This document shows, in pieces, positions 44,530-53,538 of a DNA stretch of 64,000 bases (position 1 is the first letter of the stretch; the number at the start of each line of letters is the position of its first letter). The stretch is from Falsihalocynthiibacter arcticus. Lineage in GTDB: Bacteria; Pseudomonadota; Alphaproteobacteria; Rhodobacterales; Rhodobacteraceae. The position numbers were made by a program, and so were the translations under genes. Under the pieces are notes generated by a model. The model made no database searches, was not told the origin of the DNA, and was given only the letters and a program-made list of their open reading frames with translations. The stretch lies in NCBI RefSeq assembly GCF_000812665.2, contig NZ_CP014327.1, positions 1,188,501 to 1,252,500 on the forward strand, given 5' to 3'.

Positions 44530-46173
44530 ATGCGTATGAACATCCTTCGTGCGGCGGTTTGCGCCGCACTTTTCGTATTTACGCCCCTGTTGGCGCACTC
44601 CCAAGATGTGACTTTGTCATCTCTTGATGGCGGCGTTACTTTATCTGGTGCCTTGGTTAGTTATGACGGTGAATTCTATCGCGTCGACACTGAATATGGT
44701 GTCCTGACCCTCGATGGATCGGGCGTTTACTGTTCTGGACCTGCCTGTCCGAACCTCGAAGGGTATGTTGCGGAGCTTTCCATCGCGGGAGCGCAGGGAG
44801 TGGCTGGAACACTGCTCCCGTCTCTTTTTGAACGGTTTGCGCAAAAGCACGGGTATGATGCGGCGCGTGAAGTTACCTCGGACACCGATTTCACGATTGT
44901 TCTGGCCCAAAAAGATGGCGGAACGGCGGTCGCTCGTATCCAGTTTGATCTAGGAACTTCAGATTACGGGATGGAGCAATTCCTCGCAGAGGACGCCGAT
45001 CTTGCGGTTTCCCTTCGGGAGGCTACCGCCGCCGAGCAATCAAAGGCCATTGAAACGGGCCTCGGAAATCTCAATCTTGCGAAAAATGCAAGAATTCTCG
45101 GGCTTGATGGCGTCATTCCGATCATCGCAAAAAATAATCCAGTTGCCGCCATTTCTCTTGGTCAACTTTCCAAAGTTTTGTCAGGCGAGATTTCAAATTG
45201 GCAGGAGTTGGGGGGAATCGACGTTCCCATTGAGCTTCATCTAAGGGGCGCTGGCGCAGGTTTGCTCCAAAAAATCTCCAGCGAGCTGTTGACGCCAGAT
45301 CAGCAATTCGCACCGTCGGCACAGCGCCACACCCGAGACGAAGCACTGAGCGACGCCGTTTCTCGCAGCCCCTTTGCGCTGGGTTTGACCAGCCTTTCAA
45401 GCTTGGGAAATAGCGTACCTATGTCGCTTTTGGGCGGCTGTGGCTTTCCATTTCAGGCGACACATGAAGCGGTAAAAACGGAAGATTACCCCCTTACGGC
45501 CCCGTTATTCCTTTATGTCCCCAATCGTCGCTTCCCGAAAGTCATCCGCGAGTTTTTTGCATTTTTGTCTACACCAGAAGCCGCCCAAATTGTGGCCGAT
45601 GATGGTTTTGTGAACCAAACCCCGTTGGAGATACCGATGAATTCACAGGGGGAGCGACTTGCGAATGCAATCCTGCAGGCAGGCGAAGAAACCTCGCTTT
45701 CCGATCTCCAAGAAATGGTTGCTGAGTTGCGAGACGGACAGCGGGTGACAACAACCTTTCGGTTTGAGCCGGGCTCCTCGCGTCTGGATGCACAGTCACG
45801 TGCGAATGTTGAACGCTTGGCCGAGGTCCTTGAGGCGGGCATCTTTGGCGACCGTTCCGTGACATTTGTTGGATTTAGCGATGGTGACGGAGGAGCGGCG
45901 GCAAACCGAAAGATCGCGCTTCGCCGTGCACAGGTCGTGGAGGCGGCAGTGCTGCGGGAAGCGACTTTGTTTGATCCCAATCGCATGGGCGTCACGTCCA
46001 AAGGGTTTGGCGAGGCGATGCCCATGGCTTGTGATGAAACTGAATGGGGCAGCAAGGTCAACAGGCGCGTAGAAGCTTGGCTTGGGCCCATCCGCCCGCC
46101 AGAGCAGCCTGAACCTCCTTTAGAGACAATGCAAAACCCCGTTTCTACAAATACCCTTCAGCCCGAAAACTAA
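44530..46173 (+). CDS. PstS-like substrate-binding domain fused to OmpA peptidoglycan-binding domain
   Basis: 547 residues, ATG 44530 (or 44536). Signal peptide AAVCAALFVFTPLLAHS. After an N-terminal beta region with a cysteine pair (YCSGPACP), residues 90-390 resemble a PBP-like phosphate-binding fold (GVIPIIAKNNPVAAISLGQL, LSGEISNWQELGG, then FLYVPNRRFPKVIREFFAFL). Residues 415-530 form an OmpA C-terminal domain (TTTFRFEPGSSRLDAQSRAN, GFSDGDGGAAANRKIALRRA, VTSKGFGEAMPMACDE, NRRVEAWL). Periplasmic, likely tethered to the cell wall. No phosphate permease is nearby. The 3' end overlaps convergent radC by 29 bases. Confidence 0.87.
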   Translation: MRMNILRAAVCAALFVFTPLLAHSQDVTLSSLDGGVTLSGALVSYDGEFYRVDTEYGVLTLDGSGVYCSGPACPNLEGYVAELSIAGAQGVAGTLLPSLFERFAQKHGYDAAREVTSDTDFTIVLAQKDGGTAVARIQFDLGTSDYGMEQFLAEDADLAVSLREATAAEQSKAIETGLGNLNLAKNARILGLDGVIPIIAKNNPVAAISLGQLSKVLSGEISNWQELGGIDVPIELHLRGAGAGLLQKISSELLTPDQQFAPSAQRHTRDEALSDAVSRSPFALGLTSLSSLGNSVPMSLLGGCGFPFQATHEAVKTEDYPLTAPLFLYVPNRRFPKVIREFFAFLSTPEAAQIVADDGFVNQTPLEIPMNSQGERLANAILQAGEETSLSDLQEMVAELRDGQRVTTTFRFEPGSSRLDAQSRANVERLAEVLEAGIFGDRSVTFVGFSDGDGGAAANRKIALRRAQVVEAAVLREATLFDPNRMGVTSKGFGEAMPMACDETEWGSKVNRRVEAWLGPIRPPEQPEPPLETMQNPVSTNTLQPEN

Positions 46174-46954
46174 GCTCGCGGGATTTTCCTACGATAAGAT
46201 GGTCGTGCAAGGTTAGTCCCAAAGCCAGCGCTGCCTCATTGATCTGGGCTGTGACGGTTATGTCCGCTTGTGACGGGGTAGGGTCACCCGACGGGTGATT
46301 GTGCACTAGAATAAACGCCGAGGCGTTCAATTCCAGCGCCCGCTTTACGACTTCGCGTGGGTAAACGGGCACATGATCCACGGTTCCGCGCGCTTGCTCT
46401 TCATCGGCAATCAGAACGTTCTTGCGATCAAGAAACAAAATGCGAAATTGTTCGGTCTCGCGGTGGGCCATTGTCGTGTGGCAATAGTCTACAATAGCGC
46501 CCCATCCCGATATCACATGTTGCTGCATGATACGGCTGCGCGCGAGGCGCTGTGCTGCGGCCTCGATGATTTTCAGCTCGCATATGACGGCTTCGCCGAC
46601 GCCCCGGATTGGTAAAAGCCGCTCTCTTGGTGCTGAAATCACACGATTAAAGTCGCCAAACGTCTCGAGCAGAAGACGGGCTAGGGGCTTTACATCTTGT
46701 CGGGGAATAGCGCGGAACAGGACAAGTTCGAGCATTTCGTAATCGGGAAGGGCAGTGGCCCCGCCAAGGAGGAACCGTTCCCGTAAGCGTTTCCGATGGT
46801 CGCGAATATAGCTTGGCTGTTTTTCTTGAGAGTTATCTTGCCGATGACTGGGCTTTCTACCCTGCGCTTGCGAGTTCCTCGGCTGGCGCACCTCATCCAC
46901 ATCCATATCGAACATGGGCAGGGGTCTTTCGGAAAAGAATCGTTTCAAGTTCAT
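46145..46954 (-). CDS. radC: RadC family JAB-domain protein
   Basis: 269 residues. An N-terminal helix-hairpin-helix region (LLPIRGVGEAVICELKIIEAA) precedes a JAMM metallopeptidase-like domain with the metal motif HNHPSGDPTPSQAD. The old link to DNA repair is not supported by later work, and the function is unclear. The first 50 residues are basic and polar, an extension common in this clade. The only evident neighbour relation is tail overlap with the PstS/OmpA gene; dnaJ ends 45 bases upstream of its start. Confidence 0.92.
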   Translation of the reverse strand: MNLKRFFSERPLPMFDMDVDEVRQPRNSQAQGRKPSHRQDNSQEKQPSYIRDHRKRLRERFLLGGATALPDYEMLELVLFRAIPRQDVKPLARLLLETFGDFNRVISAPRERLLPIRGVGEAVICELKIIEAAAQRLARSRIMQQHVISGWGAIVDYCHTTMAHRETEQFRILFLDRKNVLIADEEQARGTVDHVPVYPREVVKRALELNASAFILVHNHPSGDPTPSQADITVTAQINEAALALGLTLHDHLIVGKSRELSFRAEGYL

Positions 46955-46998
46955 AGGTCCAGCTTGAAACGATTCTCTAAAAATTTAGTTAATTTGAG

Positions 46999-48147
46999 TT
47001 AACTCTTCATCCCGTCCCAGAAGGTTTTAACTTTGGAGAAAAAGCTACTCTCTTCGGGGCTATTATCGGCCTCAATGCCACCGAATTCCCGAAGGAGTTC
47101 TTTTTGGCGACTTGTGAGGTTTACCGGCGTTTCAACAGCTAACTCGATAAACATATCGCCGGTTGGCCCACCGCGAAGTGCGGGCATACCCTTGCCGCGA
47201 AGACGCATTTGGCGACCAGATTGGCTTCCCGACGGGATCTTAACCCGACTGCGTCCGCCGTCAATTGTTGGCACCTCAATGTCACCACCAAGCGACGCAG
47301 AAACCATACTTACCGGAATGCGACACTGAAGGTTTACCCCATCGCGTTCAAAAATCGTATGATTTTCAACTTCGATAAAGATATAGAGATCGCCCGCCGG
47401 CCCGCCGCGCAAACCGGCTTCACCTTCGCCAGAAAGGCGGATGCGATTACCAGTTTCGACGCCTGCTGGGATATTCACAGACAAGGAACGGTTCTTTTCT
47501 GTCCGTCCAGCCCCACTACATTCCGTGCAGGGGTTTTTGATCAACTGACCGGTACCCGAGCACGTTGGGCAGGTGCGTTCGACGGTGAAAAACCCTTGTT
47601 GGGCGCGGACCTTGCCCATGCCAGAGCAGGTTGGGCAAGCAACTGGCTCAACGCCGCTTTCCGAGCCCGTTCCAGAGCATTTATCACAGCCCACAGATGT
47701 AGGAACCGTGATCGTTTTCTGCAAACCCGTGTAGGCATCTTCTAGGTTAACGCGCATGCTATAGCGCAAATCGGACCCGCGTTGGGCACGGGTGCGCGGG
47801 CCACCGCCGCCACGTCCGCCCATAAAATCGCCAAAAAGGTCGTCGAACACATCGGAGAAAGCAGAGGCAAAATCGCCATTGCCCTGCCCAGGATGCCCCT
47901 GACGCGCGCCGCCCATTCCGCCTTCAAAAGCGGCATGACCATAACGGTCATAGGCGGCTTTCTTTTCGGCGTCTTTCAGGACCTCGTAAGCTGCATTCGC
48001 TTCTTTGAATTCGGACTCAGCATTGGGATTGTCGGGATTGCTATCTGGATGTAGCTCTTTGGCTTTCGTACGAAATCCTTTTTTGATTTCGTCCGCTGAA
48101 GCACCTTTGGCGACGCCAAGAGTTTCGTAAAAGTCACGTTTTGACAT
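46999..48147 (-). CDS. dnaJ: Chaperone DnaJ
   Basis: 382 residues. The J domain (1-70) has the HPD motif in KELHPDSNPD; a Gly-rich linker follows; the zinc domain has four CxxCxGxG repeats (CDKCSGTG, CPTCSGMG, CPTCSGTG, CTECSGAG). C-terminal substrate-binding domains complete the type I form. It stimulates DnaK ATPase and delivers substrates. Same strand as dnaK, 72 bases downstream of it, with a strong hairpin in the gap. Confidence 0.98.
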   Translation of the reverse strand: MSKRDFYETLGVAKGASADEIKKGFRTKAKELHPDSNPDNPNAESEFKEANAAYEVLKDAEKKAAYDRYGHAAFEGGMGGARQGHPGQGNGDFASAFSDVFDDLFGDFMGGRGGGGPRTRAQRGSDLRYSMRVNLEDAYTGLQKTITVPTSVGCDKCSGTGSESGVEPVACPTCSGMGKVRAQQGFFTVERTCPTCSGTGQLIKNPCTECSGAGRTEKNRSLSVNIPAGVETGNRIRLSGEGEAGLRGGPAGDLYIFIEVENHTIFERDGVNLQCRIPVSMVSASLGGDIEVPTIDGGRSRVKIPSGSQSGRQMRLRGKGMPALRGGPTGDMFIELAVETPVNLTSRQKELLREFGGIEADNSPEESSFFSKVKTFWDGMKS

Positions 48148-48170
48148 GTTATTATCCCCTTTGGGAACGC

Positions 48171-48203
48171 AAAAACCGGCCCGACTTGTTTCGGGCCGGT
48201 TTT
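48171..48203 (-). terminator. Strong hairpin between dnaK and dnaJ
   Basis: AAAACCGGCCCGA (48172-48184) / TCGGGCCGGTTTT (48191-48203), 13 bp with a six-base loop, followed on the minus strand by TTTTT-like sequence. It sits between two genes that work together, so it likely ends only part of transcription and keeps dnaJ lower than dnaK, or stabilises the dnaK mRNA end. Confidence 0.85.
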
Positions 48204-48219
48204 AAAGGCGAGCGCCTTA

Positions 48220-50136
48220 TTAGGAGCGTTTATCGTCGTCCAAGTCTTCGAAATCAGCATCCATGATGTCGTCATCACCTTTGCTACCAGCTTCGTCGAC
48301 CCCAGAAGGCTCTTCTTGGGCTTCTTCTTGGCTAGACTTATAGATTGCCTCGCCCAGTTTCATCGAAGCTTCAGTTACGTTCTGAACCCCAGATTTGATT
48401 TTCTCGGCGTTGTCAGTCTCAAGATCATCTTGCAACGCTGCAATGGAGAGTTCGATAGCTTCGATCGTTGTTGGATCGACTTTATCTTTGTGCTCTTCCA
48501 TGGCTTTTTCGGTGCTGTGGATCAAGCTTTCGGCTTGGTTCCGTGCTTCGATAAGCTCTTTGCGCTCTTTGTCAGAGTCCGCGTTTTCTTCAGCGTCTTT
48601 CACCATTGCTTCGATATCCTCGTCTGAGAGGCCACCCGAAGCTTGGATGGTGATTTTGTGCTCTTTGCCAGTGCCTTTGTCTTTGGCGCCCACTTCAACG
48701 ATACCGTTGGCATCGATGTCGAAGGTTACTTCGATTTGGGGCAGGCCACGTGGCGCTGGTGGAATGTTCTCTAGGTTAAACTGGCCGAGGATTTTGTTGT
48801 CCGCTGCCAATTCGCGCTCGCCTTGGAACACCCGCAACGTCACAGCGTTTTGGTTGTCTTCGGCAGTCGAGAAGATTTGCGATTTCTTGGTTGGGATCGT
48901 TGTGTTGCGATCGATCAAGCGTGTGAACACGCCACCAAGTGTTTCGATACCAAGCGACAGAGGCGTCACGTCCAAGAGTACAACGTCTTTGACGTCGCCC
49001 TGAAGAACACCCGCTTGAATTGCAGCGCCCATGGCCACAACTTCGTCTGGGTTCACACCTTTGTTTGGCTCTTTGCCAAAGAACTTGGACACTTCCTCGA
49101 TGACTTTTGGCATACGAGTCATACCGCCAACGAGAACGATCTCGTCGATGTCACCAGTCGAGAGGCCAGCGTCTTTGAGAGCATCTTTACAAGGCTTCAA
49201 GGAAGCTTTGATCAAATCGCCTACAAGGCTTTCCAATTTTGCGCGTGTCAGTTTGAGCACGAGGTGAAGAGGTTGACCAGATTTTGGGTCCATCGAGATG
49301 AACGGCTGGTTGATCTCAGTTTGGCTCGCGGAAGAAAGCTCGATTTTTGCTTTCTCGGCAGCTTCTTTGAGACGTTGCAACGCCATCTTGTCTTTGGTCA
49401 GGTCAACGCCGTTCTCTTTTTTGAACTCGCCGGCGAGGTAAGTCACGATACGCATGTCGAAGTCTTCCCCACCAAGGAAAGTATCGCCATTTGTGGATTT
49501 TACTTCAAAGAGGCCATCGTCAATTTCTAGGATGGTAACGTCGAATGTACCGCCACCAAGGTCATAGACCGCGATGGTTTGTGTTTCTTTTTTGTCCAGA
49601 CCATAGGCCAGCGCCGCAGCGGTTGGCTCGTTGATGATCCGAAGCACTTCAAGGCCAGCGATCTTGCCAGCATCTTTTGTGGCTTGGCGCTGTGCATCGT
49701 TGAAGTACGCAGGAACAGTGATAACGGCCTGTGTCACTTCTTCACCAAGATAACTCTCGGCGGTTTCTTTCATTTTTTGAAGGATGAAAGCGGAGATTTG
49801 GCTAGGCGAGTACTTGTCACCCTTAACTTTGACCCAAGCGTCACCATTGCCACCGTCGATCACGTCGAAGGGCAGGTTCGCTTTGTCTTTGGCCAAATGC
49901 TTGTCGTCAGCTCGACGGCCAACAAGGCGCTTCACACCAAAAATTGTGTTCTCTGGATTGGTGACGGCTTGTCTTTTTGCGGGCTGGCCCACCAGACGTT
50001 CATCGTCGGAAAACGCAACGATCGAAGGCGTTGTACGTGCACCTTCTGCGTTTTCAATTACACGTGGTTGCGATCCATCCATGATGGCGACGCAAGAGTT
50101 TGTAGTTCCAAGGTCAATGCCGATGACTTTAGCCAT
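48220..50136 (-). CDS. dnaK: Chaperone DnaK (Hsp70)
   Basis: 638 residues. The ATPase domain starts with [13 protein letters not shown] and carries [14 protein letters not shown] and [12 protein letters not shown]; the substrate domain begins near residue 390 ([16 protein letters not shown]); an acidic tail ends [11 protein letters not shown]. Works with DnaJ, and with GrpE encoded at 4.8 kb. The likely heat-shock promoter lies about 115 bases upstream. Confidence 0.99.
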   Translation of the reverse strand: MAKVIGIDLGTTNSCVAIMDGSQPRVIENAEGARTTPSIVAFSDDERLVGQPAKRQAVTNPENTIFGVKRLVGRRADDKHLAKDKANLPFDVIDGGNGDAWVKVKGDKYSPSQISAFILQKMKETAESYLGEEVTQAVITVPAYFNDAQRQATKDAGKIAGLEVLRIINEPTAAALAYGLDKKETQTIAVYDLGGGTFDVTILEIDDGLFEVKSTNGDTFLGGEDFDMRIVTYLAGEFKKENGVDLTKDKMALQRLKEAAEKAKIELSSASQTEINQPFISMDPKSGQPLHLVLKLTRAKLESLVGDLIKASLKPCKDALKDAGLSTGDIDEIVLVGGMTRMPKVIEEVSKFFGKEPNKGVNPDEVVAMGAAIQAGVLQGDVKDVVLLDVTPLSLGIETLGGVFTRLIDRNTTIPTKKSQIFSTAEDNQNAVTLRVFQGERELAADNKILGQFNLENIPPAPRGLPQIEVTFDIDANGIVEVGAKDKGTGKEHKITIQASGGLSDEDIEAMVKDAEENADSDKERKELIEARNQAESLIHSTEKAMEEHKDKVDPTTIEAIELSIAALQDDLETDNAEKIKSGVQNVTEASMKLGEAIYKSSQEEAQEEPSGVDEAGSKGDDDIMDADFEDLDDDKRS

Positions 50137-50250
50137 ATTGTAGTACCCCTTTTGAGTTAGGCGATGTTGCGGAACGCGGACCCATGCTAGGCATCTCGGC
50201 TCCGATTCAATTGGTAACCAGAGTTGCCCCTGATCAAGCTTCTTTGGGTA

Positions 50251-50279
50251 TATAGGGCTGGGTCCTTAGGCCTGCAAGC
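50251..50279 (-). promoter_or_regulatory. Putative RpoH (sigma-32) promoter of dnaK
   Basis: On the minus strand CTTG (50279-50276), 18 bases, then CCTATAT (50257-50251), which fits CTTG-N17/18-CYTATNT. It gives an mRNA leader of about 105-110 bases. No CIRCE element is present, consistent with sigma-32 control of dnaK in alphaproteobacteria. Confidence 0.6.
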
Positions 50280-50387
50280 CGTTGAACCCAAAAGCAGCGA
50301 GTTTTTTGTGGAAAAAAACGAGTCATGCCACCTTTTTCAACGGACAATTCTCTAAATTTTTAGCGAACGATGGTGACGGAGGTATGA

Positions 50388-51212
50388 CTATCTACCAGCG
50401 CTCCAACTGATCGACGCATGTTTGCGCGTATAGAACTCCCCCATCAACCCGATCATCGTGAGGGCTATGGTGACTTTGACTGGGTAACTGATGGAACTCA
50501 CCGTGGCGATGTAATTGATAAACACAAAGCCGCGGCATTGATCGATAACGTGAAAGAGGGGGTTCCAGTCGAAGAGGGACAGCATCCATCCAGGGAGCGT
50601 TTTGGCGAGAAACATTTTGCCGGAGGCGATCATGTTCGCCCGAGCATAGATCGTGGCTGCAAGTCCGATAAAGCCAGGCGCCCACGGTTTGGCGGCGAGA
50701 AACACCATCCCAATTGACACGCCCGTCGCCCAGGCCAACAACAGCATGGCAAAAGCACCAGCAGGTTGGTTTATCGTGATCGGAGTTATTGCCGTGTGGT
50801 ATAAAAACAGGACGACACTCACCGACAGAATTTGAATATACAATGCCGCCAAAGCAGACGAGCAAATGGCGACAACAGTATTCATCGGCGCATGAAGCAT
50901 CATCGCAGAGGTCGGTCCAGGGGCGCCCACCACGGCACCCATCGCCTTTGTGTGGGTCATGAACAGGAAAATTCCCGACATGATATACAACAGGAAGTCC
51001 CCACGGATGGCGCTTCCTCGCAGGCCTAAAACCGAAAACATCACATAGAATGCAACAACCAACACGACGGTTTGCATCATATTCAATAAGAGGCCGATTA
51101 GGGCATTTCCGTGTGATTTCCGAACTTCGCGCACGGTCGAATGGTAAATAAGTTCGAGGATAGCAAGAGCTGTGTGAAGGCCTTTGTGTTTTTGCGGTTG
51201 TACCTGAAACAT
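50388..51212 (-). CDS. ABC-2 type polysaccharide export permease (KpsM/Wzm-like)
   Basis: 274 residues with about six hydrophobic helices (NMMQTVVLVVAFYVMFSVL, FLLYIMSGIFLFM, AGAFAMLLLAWATGVSIG and others). The C-terminal WNPLFHVIDQCRGFVFINY is the signature seen in KpsM/Wzm permeases exporting capsule or LPS glycans. The matching ATPase (KpsT/Wzt) is not adjacent, so the pump is incomplete in this window. It opens the polysaccharide block to the right and is divergent from cysQ. Confidence 0.85.
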   Translation of the reverse strand: MFQVQPQKHKGLHTALAILELIYHSTVREVRKSHGNALIGLLLNMMQTVVLVVAFYVMFSVLGLRGSAIRGDFLLYIMSGIFLFMTHTKAMGAVVGAPGPTSAMMLHAPMNTVVAICSSALAALYIQILSVSVVLFLYHTAITPITINQPAGAFAMLLLAWATGVSIGMVFLAAKPWAPGFIGLAATIYARANMIASGKMFLAKTLPGWMLSLFDWNPLFHVIDQCRGFVFINYIATVSSISYPVKVTIALTMIGLMGEFYTRKHASISWSAGR

Positions 51213-51347
51213 ATTTTAGCTGTCCTGCCGAGGGCTGTAAGGAATGAATTGCGCTACTATCGCAAGGAATTCTTGCTGTTCCTTTACCATGAGATATTAA
51301 GGGGGCGATAAAGAAACACAAGAATACACTGTTTTAGGAGAAACCTT

Positions 51348-52145
51348 TTGGATTTTGACCACCTTACCCTCGTTTTTCGCCGTCTGGCGCTCGAAGCGGG
51401 CGACAAAATTATGGAAATCTACAATTCAGACGATTTTGAGGTTAAAACCAAATCGGACGACAGCCCAGTGACCGAAGCCGACGAAGCGGCGGACGCAATT
51501 ATTTCCGCAGGCATTCGCGCGGAGTTTCCCGATGTGACGCTCGTGACCGAAGAACAAGCGGACTCCCACGCGCAGAAAGCGGACACGTTCATTATTGTGG
51601 ATCCCCTCGATGGCACAAAAGAATTCGTCCTGCGCCGTGGTGATTTTACGGTGAATATTGCCTATGTTGTTGACGGGAAACCCATTCGCGGCGTTGTCTA
51701 TGCCCCCGCGAAAAACCGGCTATTCTATACCGGTGCTGATGGGAAATCCGTGGAAGAAACGGGTGATTTCGCTAAGGATAAAGTGGGGCCAACTACCGCG
51801 ATATCCGTCTCTAACCCTGACAATTCTGGCTTGATGATCGTTGCCTCCAAATCACACCGTGATCAGGCGACCGAGGATTACATCAACAAATACGCAATCA
51901 AAGACAGCAAGAGCGCGGGGTCGTCGCTCAAATTCTGTTTGATCGCGACAGGCGAAGCTGACCTTTACCCACGCGTTGGCCGCACGATGGAGTGGGACAC
52001 AGCTGCGGGTCACGCTGTTTTGCTTGGCGCAGGGGGCGATGTTGTTCGTTTCGATGACCACACCCCATTGACCTATGGCAAAGCAGAATACGCCAATCCG
52101 TTTTTCATTGCCTATGCACCGGGCGTCACGTTGAAAAAGGCCTAG
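51348..52145 (+). CDS. cysQ: 3'(2'),5'-bisphosphate nucleotidase CysQ
   Basis: 265 residues from a TTG start with AGGAG seven bases upstream. CysQ dephosphorylates 3'-phosphoadenosine 5'-phosphate (PAP), left behind when PAPS donates sulfate. The lithium-sensitive phosphatase motifs are DPLDGTKEF (from residue 85) and the C-terminal EWDTAAGHAVLLGAGG; SPVTEADEAAD is also present. Immediately followed by a glycosyltransferase gene. With the sulfotransferase seven kilobases on it fits a sulfation pathway. Confidence 0.95.
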   Translation: MDFDHLTLVFRRLALEAGDKIMEIYNSDDFEVKTKSDDSPVTEADEAADAIISAGIRAEFPDVTLVTEEQADSHAQKADTFIIVDPLDGTKEFVLRRGDFTVNIAYVVDGKPIRGVVYAPAKNRLFYTGADGKSVEETGDFAKDKVGPTTAISVSNPDNSGLMIVASKSHRDQATEDYINKYAIKDSKSAGSSLKFCLIATGEADLYPRVGRTMEWDTAAGHAVLLGAGGDVVRFDDHTPLTYGKAEYANPFFIAYAPGVTLKKA

Positions 52146-53372
52146 ATGAACACACCCGCCACGAGCATTATTATCGTCAGCCGCGAGCGCCCCAAGGCTC
52201 TCGCGCGCTGTCTTTTGGGGGTTTCTCAACTTAACCATCCAGATTTCGAGGTGATCGTCGTGGCGGATGTGGCGGGGCTGGATGTTGTCGCAGACCTTCC
52301 ATTTAGCGCGCAGATTAAGACAGCGTTTTTTGACGAAGCCAATATTTCCCAAGCCCGCAACTTGGGGCTCGCGATGGCCGCCGGAGAGATTGTTGCCTTT
52401 ATCGATGACGATGCGGTTCCCGAGCCGAGTTGGCTGATGCGCCTAACCGAACCATTCGGGGATCCAAATGTGGCCGCCGCCGGAGGCTATGTTCGGGGGC
52501 GCAACGGCATTTCGTTTCAGTGGCGCGCGAGCAGTGTTGATACCGCTGGGCGCACGCGCCCTCTGCGGGTCCCAAGTCGGAACCCTATGGTTTTTTCTCC
52601 GCCCGAGTGTCAGGCCGTGAAAACCGAGGGTACAAACTGTGCATTTCGGCGAGATATATTGATGAAAATGGGTGGGTTTGACCCTGTTTTTGCGTTCTAC
52701 CTAGATGAAACTGACGTGAATATGCGCTTGGCTATTGCGGGTCGATCCACGGCAATCGTTCCACTTGCGCAGGTCCACCATGGGTACCTTCCATCCAAGC
52801 GTCGCAATAGCGAGCGGGTGCCGAAATCTCTTTTTGATATTGGCCGGTCAATCGCGCTATTTCATCGCAAATATGCCGATCAAGTTGATGCGCAAATGGC
52901 GTGGCGTGTGGAGCGTATTGAGCAACGAAAGCGTCTCCTTCGGTTTATGCAAAGCGGCGCGCTAGAGCCAAGTGACGTGCTTGGCTTGATGCGGTCTTTG
53001 GTGGCGGGGCATCAATCCGGTTCGAATGCAAAACTGATTTCGCTTCCGGAATTGCCAATCAACGGCGCGGTTTTCGAAAAATTCACGCAGGCCCCGTATA
53101 AACATCACGTGCTTTCAGGTCGTATTTGGCAAAGAAAACGCCTCCGTAAACAAGCGAAAATTCTTGTATCGGGCAAGAATAGGGTCACATTGGTGGTTCT
53201 CAGTCCAACTTCCCTTTTCCACCGTATTATCTTTACCGAAGACGGTTTTTGGGAGCAAAACGGAGGGATTTTCGGCAAGTCGAACCGAAACCAGCCGTAC
53301 TTCCAAATTTATGGTTTTCGCAGTCGGGTTAGGGACGAGGTAGCGCGCAGCAATCAGTTTCGCGCTTTTTGA
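52146..53372 (+). CDS. Family 2 glycosyltransferase
   Basis: 408 residues, ATG directly after the cysQ stop. A GT-A fold: TSIIIVSRERPKALARCL at the N-terminus, NISQARNLGLAMAAGEIVAF, then IDDDAVPEPSWL with the acidic metal/sugar motif, and FDPVFAFYLDETDVNMRLA with the ED/DE-type catalytic region. The C-terminal 130 residues have no clear assignment (KRLLRFMQ, RVTLVVLSPTS). Presumably adds a sugar to a surface glycan; donor and acceptor unknown. Confidence 0.85.
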   Translation: MNTPATSIIIVSRERPKALARCLLGVSQLNHPDFEVIVVADVAGLDVVADLPFSAQIKTAFFDEANISQARNLGLAMAAGEIVAFIDDDAVPEPSWLMRLTEPFGDPNVAAAGGYVRGRNGISFQWRASSVDTAGRTRPLRVPSRNPMVFSPPECQAVKTEGTNCAFRRDILMKMGGFDPVFAFYLDETDVNMRLAIAGRSTAIVPLAQVHHGYLPSKRRNSERVPKSLFDIGRSIALFHRKYADQVDAQMAWRVERIEQRKRLLRFMQSGALEPSDVLGLMRSLVAGHQSGSNAKLISLPELPINGAVFEKFTQAPYKHHVLSGRIWQRKRLRKQAKILVSGKNRVTLVVLSPTSLFHRIIFTEDGFWEQNGGIFGKSNRNQPYFQIYGFRSRVRDEVARSNQFRAF

Positions 53373-53538
53373 GTGACATATATTCCGAGTGAGGAATTTG
53401 TGGGTCCTATGTATGCAAAACTGTGTTACCACGCCCCGAATGATGTAGAGGTACATTCCTTTTTTACTTTTAAGCGGTTAAAGTGAGGCCAGCTCGTTTG
53501 GCATGAGTGACTGTTTAAAACAATTTTCTGAGTTGAAT

